A DNA stretch of 34,338 nucleotides from an uncultured Bacteroidales bacterium (lineage in GTDB: Bacteria > Bacteroidota > Bacteroidia > Bacteroidales > UBA932). The position numbers and the translations under genes were made by a program. The notes under the pieces were generated by a model. That model saw only the letters and a list, made by a program, of their open reading frames with translations. It was not told the origin of the DNA and made no database searches. Below, piece by piece: positions 9,140 through 16,669 of the stretch. The stretch spans positions 1 through 34,338 of the forward strand of contig ONSU01000030.1 in assembly GCA_900320545.1 (NCBI GenBank), given 5' to 3'. Every line of letters starts with the position of its first letter. The stretch's first letter is position 1.

Positions 9140-9999
9140 AACGTAGTCAGCGTGCAGGTTTCTACGCTAAACATCAGATCGACATAGTAACTCCTTCCCG
9201 GGATGAAATTCTTTTCCACGGGTTCCGTGGAGACGGTCCAGTGCGAAGGGATTCCGTTGGTGTCCGTATAGTCGATCTCGGCCTCGAAGCGGGTCGAGAT
9301 CCGCTGCGGGATCAGCGGATGATTCCCGCTGATGACCGTCGGCTCTCCTTCCAGCAGGAACGACCCTTCCGCAAGCGTCACGGGACCGGGGTTGCCGGAG
9401 AGTGTCCACTTGGGGGAGGGCAGCGACTGGAAATCGCCCCTTGTCACCAGCGTCAGGGCCCTGAGAGCCTTGACTTCGACTTTTTCCACCGGGAAGGCGT
9501 CGGTGCGCAGGCGGAAATCCACCCGGCACAGCGCCGGGTAAAAGGTCAGAGGAATGACTCCGTCACGCCCCTTGGAGGCATCGGGGACCGGATCGCTGTA
9601 AAGCAGATCCTCCGCGATCGCCTCCGCGTCTATTCCCTCGAACTCGACACCCCGCTCCGGACTGATGGCGGAAGCCGTCCCGTAAGGGGCGTAGGCAAGG
9701 ACGAAGACCTTTCTGTCTCTGGCCGGCCAGAGGAGCGTCTTTTCGGGGAGCCACTTCCCGCCGTCCCGTATGATCCGGGCGTCATCCAGAAGGAGCGTCC
9801 CTTCAGCGGGCCCGCTCCCCTCGGGACAGGCCCAGGCCCGGACACCGAAGGTTTCCAGGTTGCGGCAGGGGTCGAACGTCATTTCGAGATCGGGGTCATA
9901 CAGGTCTCTGCGATCGATGCATCCATACAGGGAGAGTGCCGCCGCAAAAAGCATTGCGGCGCCTCTGCGGCGGACTCCCGGTATGTTGCGTAGCGTCAT
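9136..9999 (-). CDS. Small fimbrial-operon lipoprotein (fimbrillin-like or DUF5119-like)
   Basis: A 287-residue exported lipoprotein with an Arg-rich start and lipobox SLYGC (Cys27). A short DLYDPD segment follows, as seen just after the lipid-bearing cysteine in many small fimbrial anchor lipoproteins. The body is a predicted all-beta protein with FVLAYAPYGTASA near residue 95, VIPLTFYPALCRVDFRL near 150 and FIPGRSYYVDLMFSVE at the C-terminus. Unlike its neighbours it has no clear Thr/Ser-Lys/Arg maturation site after the cysteine, which suggests that it stays membrane-anchored. It lies 13 bases after the probable major fimbrillin and overlaps the next gene by four bases. The exact family is uncertain. 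Confidence 0.7.
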   Translation of the reverse strand: MTLRNIPGVRRRGAAMLFAAALSLYGCIDRRDLYDPDLEMTFDPCRNLETFGVRAWACPEGSGPAEGTLLLDDARIIRDGGKWLPEKTLLWPARDRKVFVLAYAPYGTASAISPERGVEFEGIDAEAIAEDLLYSDPVPDASKGRDGVIPLTFYPALCRVDFRLRTDAFPVEKVEVKALRALTLVTRGDFQSLPSPKWTLSGNPGPVTLAEGSFLLEGEPTVISGNHPLIPQRISTRFEAEIDYTDTNGIPSHWTVSTEPVEKNFIPGRSYYVDLMFSVETCTLTTL

Positions 10000-10012
10000 T
10001 TATGAAAAAGAC

Positions 10013-11254
10013 TTAGTTCTGGTAAGGAAGGTCGATGTTGATGTCGGAAACCTCGACGAAGGCCTCGACCTTGGGATCGAAGATGATCTCGTCCAGCTTG
10101 AAGACCAGGGTGTAGAGGTACTTGTGGTTGATGAGCCAGTAGTTGACATCGTAGTCTTCCGTGGTGCCGTTGTACTTCTTGGCCTGGGCGCCGGCGAGCG
10201 AAACCTGGGTCGTGAGGTCGGTGTAGCTGTGCTCGGTACCGTTCAGGGTGAACTTGTAGTTGTAGGTGACCTTGACGGTAACCTCGTTGGCGCTGTGGGC
10301 GAGGGCCTGCGGCATCGGAAGCATCAGCTTGCCATAGTCTCCGAAGGTCTTGGCGGCAGCGGCGTCGGCGGTGGTGACATCGGTCGAGCCGGTGAAAACG
10401 GTGTAGGTCGTCTCGTCGGCGGCGGGGACCCAGTACGGGGAGGCGGTCACGGCGTTGTCCTTGTTGAAGGTGATGCTGCCGGCGGCGGCGTTCGTATAGT
10501 CGTTGGTGGCGTCGCCCTTGCGGTTCTCATGGAACTCACCCTTGTAATTGGCGTTCAGCACTTCGATCTTGGTGACCGTGAACTCGTGCTTTGCGGTCGC
10601 GGTGGCGGGAGCATAGTCCTCGGCGGTAACGACGCGGAACTGCACGGCGCTCAGAGCGTGACGGAAGGTCAGGTTGACACCTTCGTGGGTGAAGGCGCTG
10701 TCGTCATCGTCGTCATACGGCATCCCGTTGGTCGGCGTGTACATGCTGCGCTGCTGATAGAAGTTGAAGTCGCTGTAGAGGACGTCGACCTGCTGATCCA
10801 TATTCGTCGAGGCGACGAAGTTGGAGATCGTGAGACCCGTGGTCCAGGCGTTCGCGACGGTGCCGGCATACGGAGTCAGCACGGACGGGGAGATGGCGTG
10901 GAACGTAAGGTAACCGGCCTTGGGCCAGAGATAGGCGGTCGTCGGCTTCCAGTAGTCGGCGGGAGCGGTGCCGGCATGCTCGCACTCGACACCGGCTGCG
11001 GGGAAGAAATTCTCGCTCGGGGCCGTCGTCGCGTCCTCGGTGTAGGCGGCGAAAGCGGTGAATTTCTCATAGGTGGAACCCTCACCCGTGTAGGTGGCGT
11101 TCTGCTCGCCGTAGAACTCGGCCTTGGTCGAGGTCCGCTGCGAAATCGGAGCGAAGGAGATGGCGCTGTCGTCGGTGGCGACATGCTTCTCGTTCTTGGT
11201 GCAGCCTGCAAGCGCTACGCAAACAAGGGCTGCCATAATAAGTGTTTTTTTCAT
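10013..11254 (-). CDS. Probable major fimbrillin (Mfa1/FimA-like pilus subunit)
   Basis: A 413-residue lipoprotein precursor with signal peptide MKKTLIMAALVCVALAGC (Cys18), a strand (ISFAPI), then TSTKAEF (Lys44), the position where fimbrillins are trimmed before polymerising by donor-strand exchange. Conserved fimbrillin segments follow: YLTFHAISPS, VNLTFRHALSAVQFRV near residue 195, LMLPMPQAL near 300 and a C-terminal YLYTLVFKLDEIIFDP. The sequence is rich in Ala, Thr and Tyr and low in Arg, as usual for an abundant pilin. A TYTDLTTQVSLAGAQ-like strand region near residue 345 may be the C-terminal donor strand. It follows the Mfa2-like gene after a 33-base AT-rich gap that contains a near-consensus -7 box on the minus strand (TATGTTTA), so it may have an extra promoter. 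Its position and composition make it the best stalk candidate. Confidence 0.8.
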   Translation of the reverse strand: MKKTLIMAALVCVALAGCTKNEKHVATDDSAISFAPISQRTSTKAEFYGEQNATYTGEGSTYEKFTAFAAYTEDATTAPSENFFPAAGVECEHAGTAPADYWKPTTAYLWPKAGYLTFHAISPSVLTPYAGTVANAWTTGLTISNFVASTNMDQQVDVLYSDFNFYQQRSMYTPTNGMPYDDDDDSAFTHEGVNLTFRHALSAVQFRVVTAEDYAPATATAKHEFTVTKIEVLNANYKGEFHENRKGDATNDYTNAAAGSITFNKDNAVTASPYWVPAADETTYTVFTGSTDVTTADAAAAKTFGDYGKLMLPMPQALAHSANEVTVKVTYNYKFTLNGTEHSYTDLTTQVSLAGAQAKKYNGTTEDYDVNYWLINHKYLYTLVFKLDEIIFDPKVEAFVEVSDINIDLPYQN

Positions 11255-11287
11255 AATTGATAAAAACTTGGGTTAAACATATATTTT

Positions 11288-12307
11288 TTAAATAACAATA
11301 TCACTTTCAATGTCACCCCAGTCCTCCACGCCGGGGTCCATGCCGCCTCCGCCCGGAGCCGGCGGCGGTTCGGGAATCTCGATTTCCCGGTCGATGATAA
11401 GCCACTGGTGCTCCAGGGCGTCGGTTGTAAGCCAGATTTCATCCATCGGGATGGTTACTTCAAAACGTTTACCATAGGTCGTGACGACCTCGAAGGAAAC
11501 GCGGAGGTCGCTGGAGGTGCCCTCCAGACGCCCGAAGGTGCCGAAGGTGGCGTAAATGCAGGCGTGGTCTTCCGTGTCCGCGAGCCGGCCGCGCGTCATC
11601 CCGAAAGCGAGGGTCGCCTCTCCCTCTTCTCCGAGGGAGCGGTCGTGAAGACGGACGTCGGCCGCGACGCCGTTCAGGTACGAGGTGGCGGACGACAGCC
11701 ACTGGCTGCCTTTGACGCCGATCTGGAGGTAATAGGATTTGACGACGCTCTCCGCCAGGAGGAACGGGTCGCCGTTTTCGTTGCGGAGCGTATCCACCTT
11801 GTCGTGCCGCTTGATGACGATGTCCCGCCGGTCGGCCACGAAGAGGTGGTCGGCGTCGTAGCGGACGGATTCGTCGCCGCTCCGGTTGCGGGTGTAGATC
11901 TCGCGGGTGGAGGCGTCCGTCTCGAAGAATTTCCTTTCTTTGCTGACGACGGTGGTTTCCGTGCCGAAATTCCAGGCGTAGAGATGATAGGAGCCCGGAT
12001 CGACGATCAGGTAGCCGTCGTAATAGTGTCCGCGTTCGTCGTCGCCCTGATGGCGGAGGTATCGCTCCGTGACAAAGTCCCCGCTTGAGGCGTCATAAAG
12101 CGCGACGCGGAAGATTTCCGGCCTCATGTAGTCGGGATGGCGGAAATCCGGATTGTAATAGCCCTCGGTCACGTTGAGGAGATGCTCGTTGATGTAGATG
12201 CGGACGTAACTCACGTTGTTCATATCCGTGAGCGGACGGAAGTCGCAGCCCGCCGCCACCCATCCGAGCAGCGCCGCCAGAACGATATGCATCACATTCC
12301 GTCTCAT
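11288..12307 (-). CDS. Mfa2/DUF5119-like fimbrial anchor lipoprotein
   Basis: A 339-residue lipoprotein: the signal peptide ends at GWVAAGC (Cys21). A domain beginning YVRIYINEHLL and ending YLIVDPGSYHLYAWN follows, resembling the N-terminal domain of FimB/Mfa2-type regulators and anchors and of DUF5119 proteins. A second beta domain has SYYLQIGVKGSQWLSSATSYL near residue 205 and LRVSFEVVTTYGKRFEV near 270. The tail is an unusual Pro/Gly-rich stretch (EPPPAPGGGG) with an acidic end. The ATG at 12307 overlaps the stop of the DUF3575 gene as ATGA; the upstream in-frame extension has no signal peptide and is rejected. In known systems this protein anchors the pilus base and limits its length. 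It is not clear whether the family is FimB/Mfa2 or DUF5119. Confidence 0.72.
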   Translation of the reverse strand: MRRNVMHIVLAALLGWVAAGCDFRPLTDMNNVSYVRIYINEHLLNVTEGYYNPDFRHPDYMRPEIFRVALYDASSGDFVTERYLRHQGDDERGHYYDGYLIVDPGSYHLYAWNFGTETTVVSKERKFFETDASTREIYTRNRSGDESVRYDADHLFVADRRDIVIKRHDKVDTLRNENGDPFLLAESVVKSYYLQIGVKGSQWLSSATSYLNGVAADVRLHDRSLGEEGEATLAFGMTRGRLADTEDHACIYATFGTFGRLEGTSSDLRVSFEVVTTYGKRFEVTIPMDEIWLTTDALEHQWLIIDREIEIPEPPPAPGGGGMDPGVEDWGDIESDIVI

Positions 12308-13668
12308 TTCTTCCTGTATCTGATGACGATGGGACGGACGAAACTGACGGCCACGTTGGTGGGTCCGAAGTAGTGCAGGACGCCGGTATTTTCCGGATCG
12401 CGCCAGAGGAACTGCCAGTCTTCCGAAGGGATGTAGTGCTGGTAGGGGATCTGCGCGTAACCCGCGCTGATGGAGAATTCCATATTCCAGTGGCGGGTGA
12501 TGGGAAGGCTGTAGCCGTAGGTGAGGCCGACGCTGAAGACGTTGGCGCACTGGTACATCCCGATGGTGCGGAGCACCTGGATGTCGGTCTTGCCCCAGAA
12601 TCCGTAGACGCCGATGAAATGGCCGGTCAGCACGTCCCGGAGCATCCGGTTTTCGCTTTCGGGCCGGGGACGGGGCGCCACCCACCAGCGGAATTCGCCG
12701 CCAAGGGTGAGGTATTGGAGGCAGTATTTGAGTTCCTTTTTGGTGTGCCACCAGGGGAAGTAGTGCTGCCAGGCGATGGAGAAACGCTTCCCGACCGGCA
12801 CCTCGACCGAATAGTTGAAGGCCGTGACGGCATCGTAGAGCGCATTGGTCTTGAGGGCGAAGATGGTCCGTTTAGTCCATTCCGGGTCTTCGGGGAGGGC
12901 GGCGGGAACTTGTTCTTCGGGCTGCTGCTGCGGTTCGGCGATTTCCGGCATCCACGAGGACGCGAGCGAGGCGACCGGCCCGGGTACATCGGATTCGATG
13001 GTCTGCTCCGGGGCCCACCGGATGGTGAAGACAGAGTTGCGGAGCGGCCCCATCAGGGTGTCGATCAGATAGCGGTAGGTCTTGCCGCCGTCCAGATTCT
13101 TGAGGGCGCTCTTGCGCGCCTCGTCGCTCATCTCTCCGGTCAGGATGTCGAGCACCTCTTCCCGGTTGCTCCGGCGGTAGGAGGTCCGGACGGACTGGCG
13201 GAGTCCCGGCCAGTTTTCCTGTTTCTCGACGATATTGATCTGCCCGGGCGCCTGCGTGCAGTGGGCGAGGATGTAGTCGCGGGTGGCCTCCGCCCTTTTG
13301 CGGGAAAGCATGGCGTTAAACCGTGCGGGTCCTTCGGGGGAGGAATAGGCGTAAACGGTAAGGGTGTCGATCCGGACGCCATCCCGTTTGAGGAGGCCGC
13401 GGAGCATCGCGGTTTCGGTCGGGTTCCAGAGGTAGGATTCGTCGACGACGGCCTGATTGCAACGGAAGTAGAAAGTGAATTCGTCGGTCCTTTCGGTCTC
13501 GGTCAGAAGGCTGCGGTGCTCGCCGGTCAGGTTCTGGTTTTCCTCTTCTCCGAACGGAGAATAACTGTATCGGGGCGGTTGGTAATCCATCGTCTGTCCT
13601 GATACAGTGACACTTAGCAGGCAAAGTAGCCAAGTCACCCGAATCCTTCTATCTACTTGCAATCTCAT
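12304..13668 (-). CDS. DUF3575 outer-membrane protein, first gene of the fimbrial operon
   Basis: A 454-residue exported protein with signal peptide and cleavage near SVTVSGQ (residues 20-25). Residues about 60-140 form an OmpA-like segment with YAYSSPEGPARFN (106-118) and LSRKRAEATRDYI (121-133), matching the pattern of peptidoglycan-binding OmpA domains. A Gln/Pro-rich linker follows, then a DUF3575 beta-barrel-like domain from about residue 268 (TKRTIFALKTNALYD) to the end. DUF3575 proteins commonly lead Bacteroidales fimbrial clusters, as here, and are thought to sit in the outer membrane and support assembly. A -7 box ends only seven bases before the ATG, so the transcript may start at or just before the initiation codon. 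Confidence 0.85.
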   Translation of the reverse strand: MRLQVDRRIRVTWLLCLLSVTVSGQTMDYQPPRYSYSPFGEEENQNLTGEHRSLLTETERTDEFTFYFRCNQAVVDESYLWNPTETAMLRGLLKRDGVRIDTLTVYAYSSPEGPARFNAMLSRKRAEATRDYILAHCTQAPGQINIVEKQENWPGLRQSVRTSYRRSNREEVLDILTGEMSDEARKSALKNLDGGKTYRYLIDTLMGPLRNSVFTIRWAPEQTIESDVPGPVASLASSWMPEIAEPQQQPEEQVPAALPEDPEWTKRTIFALKTNALYDAVTAFNYSVEVPVGKRFSIAWQHYFPWWHTKKELKYCLQYLTLGGEFRWWVAPRPRPESENRMLRDVLTGHFIGVYGFWGKTDIQVLRTIGMYQCANVFSVGLTYGYSLPITRHWNMEFSISAGYAQIPYQHYIPSEDWQFLWRDPENTGVLHYFGPTNVAVSFVRPIVIRYRKK

Positions 13669-13939
13669 TAGCCCACAAATTTAGCAAATAATTTTATTAT
13701 TTGCAACTCGGACTTACGAACAGCAAACACTCCCAAGCCCCGCCAGGAGGCACAAATTCTTTTATCCCGTTGAAATGCAAGCGTTTTTGATGAAAAATGT
13801 AATTTGAACATAGAAAATGAGAATACACCCCTCGCGTTAACGCGCCCACAGGCGGTCATGGTTATCACGCGCTACTCGCTTCTCATTAATAAATCAAAGC
13901 ATCGTGCGATCCGCCCCTCAGTGAGTGAAACGGATAATC
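13669..13939. other. Gene-free region between the fimbrial operon and tRNA-Cys
   Basis: I see no convincing gene in this stretch; its short open frames lack family character or a signal peptide. It holds the operon's -7 box at 13676-13683, a perfect 12-base palindrome CGCGTTAACGCG at 13833-13844, and an 8-base inverted repeat AATGAGAA (13816-13823) / TTCTCATT (13880-13887) that encloses the palindrome. These could be regulatory sites of the operon or part of a structured RNA. There is no direct evidence for either. Confidence 0.4.
13676..13683 (-). promoter_or_regulatory. -7 promoter box of the fimbrial operon
   Basis: Read leftward, TAAATTTG matches TAnnTTTG exactly; a partial -33 (GTTG, plus-strand CAAC at 13704-13707) lies 20 bases upstream. 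The box ends seven bases from the ATG at 13668, implying a very short or absent leader. No other matching box is visible up to 13940. Confidence 0.5.
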
Positions 13940-13998
13940 GGCACCTCCAAACATGAAAAAACAGCGATCATCGATCGCTGTTTTCGTTTGGAGGTGCC
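13940..13998 (-). terminator. Nested hairpin terminator downstream of and overlapping the tRNA-Cys 3' end
   Basis: The inner stem is 12 perfect base pairs (13958-13969 with 13973-13984, loop of three). Read leftward it ends in a T run, a classic intrinsic terminator for the tRNA. Around it is a second perfect 13-base inverted repeat (13940-13952 with 13986-13998); its right arm is the 3' acceptor strand, CCA and three following bases of the tRNA itself. The outer pairing would compete with the tRNA acceptor stem. Confidence 0.75.
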
Positions 13999-14062
13999 AA
14001 GCGGAATCGAACCGCTGTCCCAGGTTTTGCAGACCTGTGCCTAACCGCTCGGCCATAGCACC
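13989..14062 (-). tRNA. tRNA-Cys (GCA)
   Basis: A cloverleaf folds on the minus strand. The acceptor starts GGTGCTA and pairs with TGGCACC, with one G-U pair. The anticodon GCA is at 14028-14030, the T arm contains GGTTCGATTCC, and the discriminator base is U, as expected for cysteine. The CCA end is encoded (13989-13991). The body is 71 bases, typical of tRNA-Cys. Confidence 0.95.
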
Positions 14063-14072
14063 ATTGGGAATG

Positions 14073-14104
14073 CAAAGATACGGCGCGCATTCGAAAAATC
14101 CAAA
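14073..14104 (-). promoter_or_regulatory. Promoter of tRNA-Cys
   Basis: Read leftward, TTTG (plus 14101-14104) - 20 bases - TATCTTTG (plus 14073-14080). Both elements match the Bacteroidetes consensus, and the -7 box ends 10 bases before the mature tRNA 5' end. Confidence 0.75.
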
Positions 14105-14184
14105 TATTTCCGTTAAATCGTCATTAAAATCGACTTCTTCCGGAAATATTTGCTAACTTGCAGAAAAATCAGCGCACGGTTATT

Positions 14185-15279
14185 ATGAATGATTATCTGT
14201 CGATCTTAACGCATTTCGCCCTTGAGGGATCAGTAAAGGAAGTGAAGCCGCTCGGGAACGGGCTCATCAACGATACGCTTCTCGTGCGGACGGACGGTCC
14301 GGACGATTATGTGCTTCAGCGGATCAACAATGCGATTTTCCGGGACGTGGAACTTCTGCAGCACAATATCGACTGCGTGACGCGCCACATCCGCGGCAAA
14401 CTTGTCGCGGCGGGGGAGAGCGACATCGACCGAAAAGTGCTTCGCTTCCTGCCGTGCAGGGAGACCGGCAAGTCCTACTGGAGCGACGGAGAGGCATTCT
14501 GGCGGGTCAGCGTCTTTATCCGGGACGCCTTTACCTACGAACTGGTCAATCCGGAGTATTCCCGCTTTGCCGGTCAGGGCTTCGGCCGCTTCGAGGCGAT
14601 GCTCGCCGACATCCCGGACACGCTGGGGGAGACCATTCCCGATTTCCACAATATGGAACTCCGGGCCCGGCAGCTGCGGCTCGCCGTGGCAAGGGACAAG
14701 GTCGGAAGGATGAGCGATCCGGAAGTGCTGTCCATCGTTCGGGAAATGCTTGACAATGAATCGGATATGTGCAAGGCGGAGCAGCTTCATCGCGAAGGGC
14801 GGCTGCCGAAGCGCATCTGCCACTGCGACACCAAGGTCAACAATATGCTCTTCGACGCCGACGGTCGGATTCTCTGCGTCATCGATCTCGACACGGTAAT
14901 GCCGTCCTATGTGTTCTCCGATTTCGGCGATTTCCTCCGGACGGCGGCCAATCCCGTGGCGGAAGATTCCACCGAACTGGAGAAAATCGACTTCCGGATG
15001 GATATTTTCGAGGCCTTCGCCGAGGGGTATCTGGCTGCGACGAAGGATTTCCTTACGGACATCGAACGGGACAATCTGCCCTATGCCGCCTGCCTGTTCC
15101 CCTTTATGCAGGCCGTGCGTTTCCTGACGGATTATATCAACGGGGACACGTATTACAAGATCGGGTATCCCGAACACAATCTCGTTCGCACCCGCAACCA
15201 GATGGCACTGTGGCGGTCGGCGATGGGGAAGAGGGACGCGATGGTCAGTGTGATTTCTCGTAGTCCTTCAGGTCTTTGA
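14185..15279 (+). CDS. Aminoglycoside-phosphotransferase-fold sugar kinase (N-acetylhexosamine 1-kinase-like)
   Basis: A 364-residue soluble protein of the APH/choline-kinase fold. The ATP-binding N-lobe has KPLGNGLINDTLLV (residues 21-34). The catalytic loop HCDTKVNN is at 213-220, with the catalytic Asp at 216, and the metal-binding motif DLDT is at 234-237 (equivalent to DFG). The HCDTKVNN and DLDTVMP motifs are characteristic of the NahK-like branch, which phosphorylates GlcNAc or GalNAc at C1 in hexosamine salvage; the substrate here is inferred. The start at 14185 is preferred over 14158, whose first codons look like untranslated sequence. A partial -7-like TAACTTG lies about 25 bases upstream. 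The 3' end runs 35 bases into the convergent symporter gene. Confidence 0.8.
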   Translation: MNDYLSILTHFALEGSVKEVKPLGNGLINDTLLVRTDGPDDYVLQRINNAIFRDVELLQHNIDCVTRHIRGKLVAAGESDIDRKVLRFLPCRETGKSYWSDGEAFWRVSVFIRDAFTYELVNPEYSRFAGQGFGRFEAMLADIPDTLGETIPDFHNMELRARQLRLAVARDKVGRMSDPEVLSIVREMLDNESDMCKAEQLHREGRLPKRICHCDTKVNNMLFDADGRILCVIDLDTVMPSYVFSDFGDFLRTAANPVAEDSTELEKIDFRMDIFEAFAEGYLAATKDFLTDIERDNLPYAACLFPFMQAVRFLTDYINGDTYYKIGYPEHNLVRTRNQMALWRSAMGKRDAMVSVISRSPSGL

Positions 15280-16657
15280 AGGCGATCGGGCAGAGGAGGA
15301 TGAGGGCGATGACGTTGATCCAGGCCGTAAGGCCGACGCCGATGTCGCCAAGCTGCCAGATGACGTCCGCCTCGCGGAGGGCGCCGAAGATGACGGCCGA
15401 GAGAAGGCCGAACCGGAACAGCCAGAGGACGATGCGCTCTCCTCTGGCTCTTCTTTTGTCGCGCAGGGGATCCGCCGGCGCGCCTTCCTTCTTCCGGAAC
15501 AGGTAGAAGATGCTGGATTCACCGTAGAAATAATACGCCATTACCGTGCTGAACACGAAGAATATCAGTGCGATACTGACAAATGTGCCGCCGAATCCGT
15601 GCAATACGGAATCCACCGCGGCCTGGGTGAAGCCGACGTAATTGGCGCCGAGTTCCGGCGCATTCGCGACGAGAATGTTGCCTTCGCCGTCGAGGATATT
15701 GTAGGTGCCCGAGCAGAGGATCATCAAGGCGGTCGCCGTGCAGACCAGCAGGGTGTCGACATAGACCGAGAAAGCTTGAGCAAGCCCCTGGCGGGCCGGG
15801 TGCGGCACATCGGCGGAGGCCGAGACGATGGCCCCGCCGCCCTGTCCGGCTTCGTTGGAGAAGATGCCCCGCTTGACGCCCATCATAATCGTGCTGCCGA
15901 GGATGCCGCCGCAGACGGGATTGATGCCGAACGCCTGCGTCACGATGGCCTTGAGTACGCCCGGGATGGCGTCTGAGTGGCTCACGAGGACAATGATGGT
16001 AATGATAATGTATCCCGCCGCCATGAACGGGGTGATGACGGATGCGACTTTGGCGATGGATTTGATGCCTCCGATGACGACGAGGGCCAGCAGGCCGGCG
16101 AGGGCGAGTCCCGATACGAGCGGACTGATCCGGAAGGTGTTGGCCATCGCGCTCGACACGCCGTTCGCCTGGACGGTCGTCAGGAACAGGCCGTAGCCGA
16201 TGATCGACAGGATGGCGAACAGGATGCCGAGCCAGCGCTGCCCCTGCGCCTTTTCGATATACATGGCCGGCCCGCCCCGGTAGCCGGTCTCGTGCTTGAA
16301 GCGGTATCGCTGGGCGAGGGTGGATTCGACGAAAGCCGTGGACGCGCCGAAAAAGGCGATCAGCCACATCCAGAAAATGGCGCCGGGGCCGCCGAGTGCG
16401 ATGGCCGTGGCGACCCCGATGATGTTGCCCGTGCCGACCCTCCCGGAGAGGGCGATGCAGAAGGCCTCGAAGGAAGAAATGCCGTTTTTCCTGTCGCCGG
16501 CGCTTTCCGCGAAGAGCGAGCGGACCATCAGGCCCAGGCGTCTCACCTGCACGAAGCGGCTGCGGAAGGAGAAGTAAACGCCGGCAAAAATCAGGAGCAC
16601 CACCAAGGCGGGGCTCCAGATGATATCATTGATGAAGGATACGGCTTTGGAAAGCAT
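15245..16657 (-). CDS. Sodium:alanine symporter family protein (AGCS)
   Basis: A 470-residue inner-membrane protein with about ten to eleven hydrophobic segments. It carries the family signature GTGNIIGVA at residues 75-83, preceded by FCIALSGRV, and later SNEAGQGGG and ADVPHPARQGL. These are hallmarks of the alanine/glycine:cation symporter (AGCS) family, which imports small neutral amino acids with Na+ or H+. The length is typical and the ends look complete. It follows a small exported-protein gene after 12 bases, so the two are probably one transcript. Its stop lies inside the convergent kinase gene (35-base tail overlap). Confidence 0.92.
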   Translation of the reverse strand: MLSKAVSFINDIIWSPALVVLLIFAGVYFSFRSRFVQVRRLGLMVRSLFAESAGDRKNGISSFEAFCIALSGRVGTGNIIGVATAIALGGPGAIFWMWLIAFFGASTAFVESTLAQRYRFKHETGYRGGPAMYIEKAQGQRWLGILFAILSIIGYGLFLTTVQANGVSSAMANTFRISPLVSGLALAGLLALVVIGGIKSIAKVASVITPFMAAGYIIITIIVLVSHSDAIPGVLKAIVTQAFGINPVCGGILGSTIMMGVKRGIFSNEAGQGGGAIVSASADVPHPARQGLAQAFSVYVDTLLVCTATALMILCSGTYNILDGEGNILVANAPELGANYVGFTQAAVDSVLHGFGGTFVSIALIFFVFSTVMAYYFYGESSIFYLFRKKEGAPADPLRDKRRARGERIVLWLFRFGLLSAVIFGALREADVIWQLGDIGVGLTAWINVIALILLCPIAFKDLKDYEKSH

Positions 16658-16669
16658 TGAAGGGCGGTC

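Noticed and set aside
12308-12751. Upstream start (12751) for the Mfa2-like gene
   Set aside because: The extension overlaps the DUF3575 gene in another frame, and the lipoprotein signal begins at 12307.
13940-13998. Attachment site of an integrated element at tRNA-Cys
   Set aside because: The duplicated tRNA end is inverted rather than direct, sits only about 35 bases away, and no integrase or mobility gene is present in the window.
13953-14156. Plus-strand open frame across the tRNA-Cys and its terminator
   Set aside because: It is antisense to a tRNA and a hairpin, with no protein features.
14185-15279. Aminoglycoside resistance by phosphotransferase
   Set aside because: The HCDTKVNN and DLDT motifs and chromosomal context fit a sugar kinase of the NahK-like branch; nothing indicates drug resistance.
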